A DNA stretch of 64,000 nt. Source: Lysinibacillus sp. OF-1 (GTDB lineage Bacteria > Bacillota > Bacilli > Bacillales_A > Planococcaceae). The notes under the pieces were generated by a model, which did no database searches, had not been told where the DNA came from, and saw only the letters and a list, made by a program, of their open reading frames with translations. Both the position numbers and the translations under genes were made by a program. The stretch spans positions 3,224,001 to 3,288,000 of the forward strand of contig NZ_CP102798.1 of NCBI RefSeq assembly GCF_028356935.1, in the 5' to 3' direction. Position 1 is the stretch's first letter; every line of letters starts with the position of its first letter. Shown one piece after another: positions 27,764 through 35,461 of the stretch.

Positions 27764-28474
27764 TTATCTTTGTGCAATGATAATCTTCAATCCTTCAAAA
27801 TCTCCACTTGTCATAGTGCCATTATCGAATTTTTCCAACCAAGATTTATTGATTACCTCTTTATCAACTGATTGTTTAATGTAATCACGCACTGCAGTTT
27901 TAGTTGTTTCATTCGTAAATTTCATTGTGTCATCATCCTTTTCTGTTGGTTTATCGGATTCTTTTGGTTTCATTGCTTCTTCAATTCGTTTTAAGAAACT
28001 ACCCCAACGATCTTCACTTAAGATTCGGTGAGGGCAATATTTACCGTTCCAGTCCTGATGTTTCTTAACTCGCTCAATACCCCAACCATATTGTTTTAAA
28101 AGCTTCGCAATGTATTGGACAGCATTTTCTTCAGCCACTCCATACCGAACACCACCACTCTTGCTGTAACAAATTTCAATTCCAATAGAAAGACGGTTAC
28201 CTTTCTTTAAAGCATTAGGGTCGGTACTACCTCCACCGTCCCCGCAATGCCAAGCGCTACGGTTAAAAGGAATTGCTTGAATAACCTCTTTATCATCCAC
28301 GGCAACATGGTAAGACACCTGATTGTTATTGCCAATCATGTACGAAATTTCATTAGCTGCAGGTGCGTCATTAGCTGTGTTGTGTACAGTAATATATTGA
28401 GGCACCATTGTATATGGCGCCTTGATTGAATACTTGCTTGAAGGTAAAAATGATTGTTTGAATGCATACGTCAT
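27764..28474 (-). CDS. Phage endolysin, N-acetylmuramoyl-L-alanine amidase
   Basis: 236 residues: an Amidase_2 domain (residues 1-160) with zinc ligands in YITVHNTAND, HQDWNGKYCPHR, and a C-terminal region (about 185-236) that is probably wall-binding. It cleaves the amide link between muramic acid and the stem peptide to release progeny. Translation is coupled to the upstream holin gene by a 4-base overlap. Confidence 0.93.
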   Translation of the reverse strand: MTYAFKQSFLPSSKYSIKAPYTMVPQYITVHNTANDAPAANEISYMIGNNNQVSYHVAVDDKEVIQAIPFNRSAWHCGDGGGSTDPNALKKGNRLSIGIEICYSKSGGVRYGVAEENAVQYIAKLLKQYGWGIERVKKHQDWNGKYCPHRILSEDRWGSFLKRIEEAMKPKESDKPTEKDDDTMKFTNETTKTAVRDYIKQSVDKEVINKSWLEKFDNGTMTSGDFEGLKIIIAQR

Positions 28475-28878
28475 TTCACTTTTTCCTCCTTCGAATTGAA
28501 GATTTCTAAAGCTTTTTTTACTGGTGCAGGCATGTCCACTCCTAGTTTGGCTGAATTTTCCCCTAAGCTCACCAATTCGTTTAAGATGAACATCAATACC
28601 ACGGCATCAGGAATAATTTGCCCAATTGAAAAGCCTTGGTCTTGCAGTACTAAATAAATTAAATTAGCTACTACAATCCAAACCCACATCATGCCTTTCT
28701 TAATGATGCCTTGATAGCCACGTTTGCTACTGATTGTTCCCCAGTTGGCTGCCATACCTGATAGAAAATCGATTGCATTAAGAATTAGAAGTACCGTCAT
28801 TAATAACCCCCAACCGCCTACAAGCCACGACACTACTCCACCTACTGTGCTAAGTAAAAATTTAAATGATTGTTCCAT
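28471..28878 (-). CDS. Phage holin (holin 4 / TcdE-like family)
   Basis: 135 residues with three or four hydrophobic helices (about 10-35, 63-81, 85-105) and the LLMTVLLILNAIDFLSGM and KKGMMWVWIVVANLIYL segments of the phage_holin_4 family. It permeabilises the membrane to let the amidase out. A charged C-terminal tail follows. Confidence 0.92.
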   Translation of the reverse strand: MEQSFKFLLSTVGGVVSWLVGGWGLLMTVLLILNAIDFLSGMAANWGTISSKRGYQGIIKKGMMWVWIVVANLIYLVLQDQGFSIGQIIPDAVVLMFILNELVSLGENSAKLGVDMPAPVKKALEIFNSKEEKVK

Positions 28879-28916
28879 TTATCCACTTCCTTTGCCCTTT
28901 TTAGTGAAAATAAAAA

Positions 28917-28978
28917 GCCATGAGACGTATCGAGATACGGTAGCTTATACCGTTGCCCATCTCGATTAGTCTCATAGC
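28917..28978 (-). terminator. Large branched terminator upstream of holin
   Basis: The long arms GCCATGAGAC / GTCTCATAGC (one mismatch) and ATCGAGAT / ATCTCGAT enclose a GGTA/TACC inner stem, and the minus strand continues TTTTTATTTT. A second short terminator follows at 28987-29008. The holin-amidase pair must have its own promoter or be read through. Confidence 0.75.
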
Positions 28979-28986
28979 ATAATAAA

Positions 28987-29008
28987 AGCACTCCCGGTTG
29001 AGAGTGCT
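28987..29008 (-). terminator. Terminator after the small coiled-coil gene
   Basis: The stem AGCACTC / GAGTGCT with an 8-base loop is followed on the minus strand by TTTTATTAT. It ends transcription of the 29017-29382 gene. Confidence 0.75.
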
Positions 29009-29016
29009 GATACAAA

Positions 29017-29382
29017 TTATTTTTCATAATTAAACAGTAAATTTTCTAATCTTGATACTTCTTTATAGCTTTCTTCGTACTCTACTTGAAGTTTCTTTGC
29101 TCTTTCACTTAAATTTTTATTAATTTCTTCTCCAAACCTCCCTTTTTTCTCCAAGCTAGCAACTATATTTTTTTCTATTAATAATTTTCTTGATGTTTCT
29201 CTCGCATCGTTAAGTGCTGATTGAATAGTTGTAAAAATCGATGTATCGATATAGTTTTTACCACTATTACTTAGTATTTCTAACGTATTACCTTGCTCAA
29301 AAAAATTATCAAAATGATAAGCCTGACCTTCGAATGTTTTAATTGCACCTTGTATTAATTCATCTATTCCAAATTTACTCAT
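29017..29382 (-). CDS. Small helical/coiled-coil protein, phage cargo
   Basis: 121 residues from ATG 29382 (AAAGGAAGG upstream). The protein is mostly alpha-helical and charged, ending in a long coiled coil (about residues 70-118). No known family is recognised. It lies directly downstream of a HEPN-like gene (29488-29976) and carries a 37-base upstream element shared with the second HEPN-like gene at 31.8 kb, so these accessory genes look related in control. Confidence 0.65.
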   Translation of the reverse strand: MSKFGIDELIQGAIKTFEGQAYHFDNFFEQGNTLEILSNSGKNYIDTSIFTTIQSALNDARETSRKLLIEKNIVASLEKKGRFGEEINKNLSERAKKLQVEYEESYKEVSRLENLLFNYEK

Positions 29383-29417
29383 AAAAAACCTTCCTTTCGT
29401 TATTATACTAATACACA

Positions 29418-29454
29418 TTCGACAAAAGGTAATGTTTTCCTTCTCTATTTGACA
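29418..29454 (-). repeat. 37-base conserved upstream element, copy 1
   Basis: This sequence (plus-strand TTCGACAAAAGGTAATG, then TTTCCTTCT and GACA) matches 31855-31891 at 33 of 37 positions. It lies 36 bases upstream of the coiled-coil gene start. A TATAAT sits near its downstream end on the minus strand. Confidence 0.8.
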
Positions 29455-29487
29455 CAAACAAGCACATATAATGAGATTGCCACACAT

Positions 29488-29976
29488 TCACTTTCTTGTT
29501 ACAAAATATTCATTCTGTAGAAAATCTAAAGCTAGTTCTATAGTTGGTAAAATATCTTTTCCTACTAAATACTTTTCATAATTCTTTATTTGGGATTCAT
29601 AATCATTTTTATCCGACTCAAAAGAATTCCATTTGAATGTAATTGGTTTAATTTCAATTGGAAATTCACACGGCAGCTCAAAACCACCTTCAGTTTGAGT
29701 AAATTTAAAAATCAATTTATTATGTTTCATAGAGTTGAAAGCATACCGAAGGGATGAGAATAAATTTTCCACTTTTTCATTCGCTTTTCTTTCCTTATAC
29801 CCACTAAAATTTTTGAATAACCACTCGTCAGTAATGCATATCCATAGAAGAGATTCACTTAAAGTTTTGTATACATCAAATTCATTCCCTTTAGAGATTC
29901 CCCGTTTTAATTCAACACATGTGATTTTTGCGGCTTCTAAATTCCATTCAAATCTATCTTTAGAAAAATAATTCAT
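29488..29976 (-). CDS. HEPN-like accessory protein A
   Basis: 162 residues from ATG 29976, which follows GAGAGG; the frame runs to an ATG at 30033 that lacks a site and overlaps the end of the tail gene region. It is a paralogue of the 31294-31824 protein: SESLLWICITDEWLFKN here matches CETIMWIDITNEWFFKN there, and both have R-x3-N-x3-H (RYAFNSMKH / RFLFNTIKH). That spacing equals the R/N/H active-site pattern of HEPN domains of the DUF4145 type, many of which are RNases. HEPN assignment is inference from this motif and the helical character. Confidence 0.65.
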   Translation of the reverse strand: MNYFSKDRFEWNLEAAKITCVELKRGISKGNEFDVYKTLSESLLWICITDEWLFKNFSGYKERKANEKVENLFSSLRYAFNSMKHNKLIFKFTQTEGGFELPCEFPIEIKPITFKWNSFESDKNDYESQIKNYEKYLVGKDILPTIELALDFLQNEYFVTRK

Positions 29977-30053
29977 CAAATCATCCTCTCTTGTCTTTAT
30001 GTTCTCTATTAAGAATGATTTTTCCTTTTTCATAGAATACTATATTGCCTTCT

Positions 30054-31205
30054 TCATTTCTTCAATTCATACTTCAATGCATCTATTTCACGCCTCATTT
30101 TACTGATAAAGGTAGGCTTATCATTATCAAACACTACCTCAATCTTTCGCTTGCCATATTCGTATACTTCTTTTACTGCAGTTATCCGAGTATCCATCGT
30201 AACGCCCCATCCTTTATCACGAACGGTAACCACATCACCTACGCTGAAATCTTTGCCATAAATTAATCTTGATGTAGTAAGTATCTGACCACCTAAGTAA
30301 ATCTCTTGAGCATGTTCTGATAACTTTTCGTTTCCACGCTTATTTAAATCAGCTACAACCTTTTCAACCGGACGTGGATTTCCTTCATCATCTTCCTCTG
30401 ATACATCCCTGGCATCCACAAACATTTCATATCGGTCAGCTCCTGCAGCGTCACCAATGGAGATAATTCTGCGTTCTACGCCTTCACCCTGACCTGCTAC
30501 GACTGCGAAGTTCTTATAATCCAAATCACTCTCAGTGTATTCGAGGGATTCAATGGTTTCAAACTCTGTACTAAAGATAGCTTGTGGCAGCCCCGTTTGA
30601 TTGGCTACTAAGTTTCTTCCTTCTTTCACAACGAATACAAAACGTTTATTTTTCAGATCAAGCTCAATATTCCAACCTAGACCATGAAGCTCTGATAGTT
30701 CGGTCAGCTTTTCACTTAATGAGTCATACCTTGAGTTTTCTTCAATGGCTGGACCTTTATTTTGGTTAGCACCTAGCACTAATCGTGGAAAGATACGAGC
30801 AGGATCACTAGGATTAATCATCTGTGTGTTCACGAAATGACGCATTACTGTTTCTACATTACCTGTCACGCTTTCATGGGTCTTACCTGTAGCTGGATAT
30901 ATAAGGCGCTGAGACGTGAAAGTTTTTAAAGATAAGGCTTTAATACTCCAGTTCTCCGTTTGCTTGCCGTTTTCATCTAACTCAATTTCACGATGCCTAA
31001 TGATATATGCTTGGTCTAATCGATTGTATGGGAAGATGATATTGCCTTTGACTAGCTTGTCGGCATGTTGTAGGTAGCGATTGATTTGAAGCTCTAGCTC
31101 CCCAATACCTGACCATGAGATACCAATTTGAGCTGATGTATATCGATCTACCTCACCAAGTAAATTAAATTCATCATCAATGATTCTTAAGGGAATGTTT
31201 TGCAT
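30054..31205 (-). CDS. Siphovirus ReqiPepy6 Gp37-like tail protein
   Basis: 383 residues from ATG 31205 (AGAAGGTGG upstream; the longer frame to 31241 is not supported). Segments such as YIIRHREIELDENGKQ, SIKALSLKTFTSQRLIYP and LHGLGWNIELDLKNKRFVF are typical of Gp37-like baseplate/tail-associated proteins, which sit at the tail tip after Dit. Here it is separated from Dit by the fibre gene and an accessory gene and is flanked on both sides by the paralogous HEPN-like genes. Confidence 0.82.
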   Translation of the reverse strand: MQNIPLRIIDDEFNLLGEVDRYTSAQIGISWSGIGELELQINRYLQHADKLVKGNIIFPYNRLDQAYIIRHREIELDENGKQTENWSIKALSLKTFTSQRLIYPATGKTHESVTGNVETVMRHFVNTQMINPSDPARIFPRLVLGANQNKGPAIEENSRYDSLSEKLTELSELHGLGWNIELDLKNKRFVFVVKEGRNLVANQTGLPQAIFSTEFETIESLEYTESDLDYKNFAVVAGQGEGVERRIISIGDAAGADRYEMFVDARDVSEEDDEGNPRPVEKVVADLNKRGNEKLSEHAQEIYLGGQILTTSRLIYGKDFSVGDVVTVRDKGWGVTMDTRITAVKEVYEYGKRKIEVVFDNDKPTFISKMRREIDALKYELKK

Positions 31206-31293
31206 ATAGCCACCTTCTTTTGCATAATAAAAGCCCTCCACAATGGTGAAAGGCTAAGAATATCTAACTTCTTTGTTACTGAACAATATGGAA

Positions 31294-31824
31294 CTATGAA
31301 ATAGTTATTTCTTCATATTCATGGAAGTAATCTCTTAAAAAATCTACAATTGGTCTTAATATATCCATTACTTTTTCGTTTTCAACATAAGCTTTATATG
31401 CCTCGTACGGTTTTTTAAATGGAAATTCGTATTTATATTTATCTTCCATATCTATTTCATCACTAGGTACAAATCTGATAGATAAAAATCCATTATTAAT
31501 GCTTGGCTTACTAATATTTGTGATTTTCATATTGTGTTTTATTGTATTAAACAGAAACCTAATTCCAAGCAATAAATTTTCATATGAAATATCTTTTCCA
31601 TTAATACTTGTGGTTTCTTTAAGTCTTCTCTGAGTATAATCCTCTTTATCATTCTTAAAGAACCATTCATTTGTAATATCAATCCACATAATCGTTTCAC
31701 ACAAAAGTTGAAAGAAACGATAATTATCATGCTCTTTGACCTCTACTTTACGTAGCTCCATAAATCTAGAAAACACCGTGTCTACATTGGCTTTATTTCT
31801 CTCTATTTCTTTTAACAAACTCAT
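31294..31824 (-). CDS. HEPN-like accessory protein C (paralogue of 29488-29976)
   Basis: 176 residues from ATG 31824 (AAAGGGAGTGG upstream; an earlier ATG at 31845 overlaps that site). Shares with the 29.5-kb protein the WxxITxEWxFKN block and the RFLFNTIKHN motif, with a beta-rich C-terminal part. The gene has the 37-base upstream element at 31855-31891. Not a known phage structural protein; it sits in the middle of the tail module. Confidence 0.65.
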   Translation of the reverse strand: MSLLKEIERNKANVDTVFSRFMELRKVEVKEHDNYRFFQLLCETIMWIDITNEWFFKNDKEDYTQRRLKETTSINGKDISYENLLLGIRFLFNTIKHNMKITNISKPSINNGFLSIRFVPSDEIDMEDKYKYEFPFKKPYEAYKAYVENEKVMDILRPIVDFLRDYFHEYEEITIS

Positions 31825-31854
31825 TAATAATCCACTCCCTTTCATCTACTATAG

Positions 31855-31891
31855 TTCGACAAAAGGTAATGATTTCCTTCTTTGTTAGACA
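31855..31891 (-). repeat. 37-base conserved upstream element, copy 2
   Basis: Matches 29418-29454 at 33 of 37 positions and lies 31 bases upstream of the HEPN-like gene start at 31824. It could be a promoter, operator or the trace of a shared insertion boundary. Confidence 0.8.
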
Positions 31892-31920
31892 ATAAAAATA
31901 ACGCTAGCTTAATGCTGCGT

Positions 31921-32031
31921 TTACCTGTTTTCGTTATCGAGTAATACTTGTACAGCCTCACGCCACAATAACGGCACTTGGTCAACTGTTCGCAAGTTCA
32001 TTTTAATTAAATCCCAATATAATTTGGCCAT
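31921..32031 (-). CDS. XkdX-like small phage protein
   Basis: 36 residues (MAKLYWDLIKMNLRTVDQVP start), too short to be listed by most gene finders but with AAGGGGG 9 bases upstream of the ATG and placed immediately after the 118-residue gene, its start nearly touching that gene's stop. Small W/L-rich XkdX proteins occupy this spot in many Gram-positive siphoviruses. Their role is unknown. Confidence 0.6.
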   Translation of the reverse strand: MAKLYWDLIKMNLRTVDQVPLLWREAVQVLLDNENR

Positions 32032-32033
32032 TA

Positions 32034-32390
32034 TTATAAGACCCCCTTAGTTGTTAGTGTCTCTACTAATTCTGCGATAGCTAGTTGATTCTCTATCTTA
32101 TCTTGCTGTTGTGCCTCCACCGACTCAGCTAATGCTAGCTTCAAATCACGGTTTTCATCTCGTAAAATCTCAATTTCAGACTTCGGCACTTCTTCGTACT
32201 CGTACCACATTTCTTTCGTGTCCTTGTTAATGTGTAACATGGATAGTTTCCCGCTGTTTTCAGGTTCAGGAATGGAATCGACAACGATACCATCTCGTAA
32301 ATCTTCTTCTGTCCAACCTGTTGTGTCATAGGCTGTACGCTGAACCTTTGTTACGTTTGGATTCATTAGGTCTAAAAATAATATTGGCAA
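32034..32390 (-). CDS. Small phage tail-region protein with C-terminal coiled coil
   Basis: 118 residues. The N-terminal half is Pro/Asp-containing and probably compact, and the C-terminal half (about residues 70-118) is a coiled coil. Proteins of this form are common between the tail fibre and XkdX genes of Bacillus-group phages. The function is not known. Confidence 0.75.
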   Translation of the reverse strand: MPILFLDLMNPNVTKVQRTAYDTTGWTEEDLRDGIVVDSIPEPENSGKLSMLHINKDTKEMWYEYEEVPKSEIEILRDENRDLKLALAESVEAQQQDKIENQLAIAELVETLTTKGVL

Positions 32391-32401
32391 TGTTTTTCCT
32401 C

Positions 32402-34579
32402 CTATGATTTTATTGTTAGTGTTTGTCTGTAACGTACGGTGCTAGTGGTATAACCACTAGTTTTAGGCAACGCTATAACAAAGTCTGGATATTCGATGGC
32501 TGGGTTTTTGTCTAGCGCTATGGAAATATCACCTGGGTACTGCATGATTATATTACCCATTCGCCACATATAGGAAAGTGTAGGACTAAACTTCACTACA
32601 CCAGGCGCTACGTTGGTGTACAAATTAACGTTACCATTTCTATTACCTATATACACATTGCCTTTCTTGTCTATATCAAGTGCCATGCCACCCGATGTTA
32701 ACATAGTGTTTGACATAGAGTAGACAATGCCTAAATCTGACGTTCTAAGAGACCTAATGTTACCGTCACTTAAAAGTATAATGACACGCCCATTAGTTTC
32801 ATCAACCATCATCCTATGCGCGGTGTAGTAGCCTTGCGCAAGAACTATAGGACCGACCATCGCCACACCCGTTACGCCGTTGAATTTATAGACAACCGTT
32901 TGGTTATTATCATTATTTTGAACTGCGAGGTATACATTTCCCGCTCTATCTACACAAATACTTCGGTGAACGCCCACATAATAATTGTAGTTTATTTTCC
33001 ATTTTTGACCGCCGTCTTTATTGTAAGCCGTCAACTCAAATGAGTTAGTAGAACTAACAGCGATAACAACTCCTTGATTGTTGGGTATACAAGCCACTGA
33101 CCCCACGTTTATGGGGTTACTAGTCGAAGGTGTTTCCCATATGATTGCTTGAGTCCTAGCGTTCACTTTCGCTAGTCTATAACTGCTGTACGAAAGGTAG
33201 ATAAAACCGTGTTCTTCATCAAACGCAAACGCGTAGGACGTTGTGTTAAGCGCTAATGTCCGCTTTAGAGCGCCGTTCCCACCAAATGTTTTATACCCAC
33301 CATTCCCTAGTACATGATATTCCAAATTATTATAATCGTAATATATAGATTGTGCGGGCGAAAATGACGGTGCATCTGTCAAATCATTAAATACTAGTGT
33401 GACTGACGCGTTCACAAGCTCACATTGTAATTTATCCAGTGGTATTTGTTCACTTACACCATAACCACCTCCTTCACCCTGTAAGATAAAATTTGTGCCA
33501 TTGAACGCTACAGTATATATACCACCCGAAATCATAGCACCGCTAGGGATTTGAGTACCGTTACTTCTAAGTAAAGGAATCGCGTTACTAACCTTGACCC
33601 CGTCACTGACTTTTAAAGTGACGTTGCCTGTATTGGTGAAGTTAGAAAAAATTCTATAAGCAGAACCTTGTTTTGGCTTAGGCGGACTAGCGTTATCCAA
33701 AATTATTTTATCAGACGTAACACTTATAGCGTTTAATGTACCGCCGGCACCAACATACCAAACATGCCCTAAATCGTCTTTGATATGGTTATCTATTTTT
33801 AAGGAATTCGAATTAACAGTTTGCTCTAAAGTATCAACTGATTGCTCTAACTCTGCTATTTTAGCTGCTAAATTTGCTGCTACATTTTCATCCAATATAT
33901 CTTTAATCGATTCAATCCAAGTTAAAAAATCTTGTTCCTGAATCGCTTGCCATGTCTCAAAATCATTTTTCTGTTGCAGTTGCCATGCTACTAAATCATC
34001 CTCAAGCGTCTGTTTCTTGAGATTAAACCAATAATCCCACTGTTGCTGAAACACGCTTGTAGGCACGCTAATAAGCGAATAAACGATACCACATAAATCT
34101 TCTTTCATACGTTCATCAATTAACTTTAAAGGCTCTAAGGAAGATGTATTTTTGGTTAGTCTTATTTGTGCTAATGATAATTCAAATACGTACTGATCTC
34201 GTTGTAAGGCAGGAGGCTCAGGGTTGGTAGCCGATACGCCTTCTTTCACGAATAATTTAATGTGACGTGCATTGTTTCGTTTATCCAATCGCAAAACAAT
34301 ACGGTCAATTCGGTCTAAGCTTGGTTCTGGTAAACCGTGTGTTAAGAATAATGGTGTTGTATTTTGATATTGATACCCTTGTATCAATGCCTCGCCAGCC
34401 TCTACGTACGTCTGCATGGTGCCTGCATTTACCTTTACTTGTAGATTAGGTGTGCCGTTCTTATGTAACAGCCCACTAGACAGCACGTTGCCAAAGTAAT
34501 CGGCAAAATCACTCGCATAGTGCCATCGTTCATCGCCTGGTGCTGAGTTAAAAAACTTAAATATTTCTGCCACTTTCAT
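32402..34579 (-). CDS. Phage tail fibre / receptor-binding protein with beta-propeller-like C terminus
   Basis: 725 residues. Residues 1-170 form a structural domain common to tail proteins (HYASDFADYFGNVLSSGLL ... ALIQGYQY). A Gln/Trp-rich and coiled-coil section (about 185-270) follows. The C-terminal 350 residues have repeated YxxLNA/WxxPSTS-like blades (YSSYRLAKVNARTQAIIWE; TAYNKDGGQKWKINY; VVYKFNGVTGVAMVG) resembling a PQQ-type propeller. Probable host-surface recognition. The receptor is unknown. Confidence 0.78.
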   Translation of the reverse strand: MKVAEIFKFFNSAPGDERWHYASDFADYFGNVLSSGLLHKNGTPNLQVKVNAGTMQTYVEAGEALIQGYQYQNTTPLFLTHGLPEPSLDRIDRIVLRLDKRNNARHIKLFVKEGVSATNPEPPALQRDQYVFELSLAQIRLTKNTSSLEPLKLIDERMKEDLCGIVYSLISVPTSVFQQQWDYWFNLKKQTLEDDLVAWQLQQKNDFETWQAIQEQDFLTWIESIKDILDENVAANLAAKIAELEQSVDTLEQTVNSNSLKIDNHIKDDLGHVWYVGAGGTLNAISVTSDKIILDNASPPKPKQGSAYRIFSNFTNTGNVTLKVSDGVKVSNAIPLLRSNGTQIPSGAMISGGIYTVAFNGTNFILQGEGGGYGVSEQIPLDKLQCELVNASVTLVFNDLTDAPSFSPAQSIYYDYNNLEYHVLGNGGYKTFGGNGALKRTLALNTTSYAFAFDEEHGFIYLSYSSYRLAKVNARTQAIIWETPSTSNPINVGSVACIPNNQGVVIAVSSTNSFELTAYNKDGGQKWKINYNYYVGVHRSICVDRAGNVYLAVQNNDNNQTVVYKFNGVTGVAMVGPIVLAQGYYTAHRMMVDETNGRVIILLSDGNIRSLRTSDLGIVYSMSNTMLTSGGMALDIDKKGNVYIGNRNGNVNLYTNVAPGVVKFSPTLSYMWRMGNIIMQYPGDISIALDKNPAIEYPDFVIALPKTSGYTTSTVRYRQTLTIKS

Positions 34580-34584
34580 CCCTC

Positions 34585-35448
34585 CTATACTGCGTTATAT
34601 CGCTTATGGTAGCTGATGTTTACAATTGCTCCTTGGACGTCATTATCAGCCGTATAATTGATGTCGTTTTCTCCTAACTGAAGTTTGAAAAACACACTGT
34701 CTAAATGGAGCCAGTTTATAACGTTTCTTCGAGATCCATCTTCATCAACGAATTCAACCGATTTTGTTCCTGGTGTTGTATCGATCACCATCTTTTCACC
34801 TTCAGCGAGTGTTTGGTTGACCTTAATGAACTCACCAGTTGTTATATTTTCGATTTTCGGGTTGGTTGCAGGTCCATAAAACTCTATATAAAGTGGTGCC
34901 GCAACATCTCCATCATTGTTTATGATTCGTCTATCTCGTTGCATCCCCATCTGAAAAGGACCACTAAATGGGAACTGAAATAACGGTTTGAAAGCTGGTT
35001 CTTCGTCGATTTTCAAACTTCGCCAATACGGGTCTGGTGCCACGAAATTGATCATGCCTTTTTGTAATGTTTTAGCTCTGCCTTCACCATCAGGGAAAAT
35101 AGGTACACTAGATGCAACTACTAAAATCTCGCGTACTAAGTAATCATTTTCATAACGTAGAGTACCAGGACCAAGCTTAGGATTGATGATACGTGCCACC
35201 TCTGTTCTCCGCCTAGACACGGTTTCATATCCACCATCGTCTACTGCATTAACTATAAGAAATGTAATATCAATTGATCGTTCCTCTAGCAATACATCAA
35301 TTAAGGTGCTTCCGTCTTCGTATGGTACCCGTTGTGTTTGTAAATTGGCTGGCACATCACCAAGACCGATAATTTCTTGCAAATAAAAAGGAGGACCGCC
35401 AAATGTGACGGACTCTCCAAAACGATTGGTATATGTGACTGTCTCCAC
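34585..35448 (-). CDS. Distal tail protein (Dit, siphovirus tail component)
   Basis: 287 residues. It has the Dit-type N-terminal part (FGGPPFYLQEIIGLGDVPANLQTQRVPYEDG) and the VAPDPYWRSL segment, ending in a galectin-like beta domain. Dit forms the hub joining tail tube and baseplate. The gene directly follows the tape measure gene, as usual. Confidence 0.9.
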   Translation of the reverse strand: METVTYTNRFGESVTFGGPPFYLQEIIGLGDVPANLQTQRVPYEDGSTLIDVLLEERSIDITFLIVNAVDDGGYETVSRRRTEVARIINPKLGPGTLRYENDYLVREILVVASSVPIFPDGEGRAKTLQKGMINFVAPDPYWRSLKIDEEPAFKPLFQFPFSGPFQMGMQRDRRIINNDGDVAAPLYIEFYGPATNPKIENITTGEFIKVNQTLAEGEKMVIDTTPGTKSVEFVDEDGSRRNVINWLHLDSVFFKLQLGENDINYTADNDVQGAIVNISYHKRYNAV

Positions 35449-35461
35449 AAGACGACCTCCT

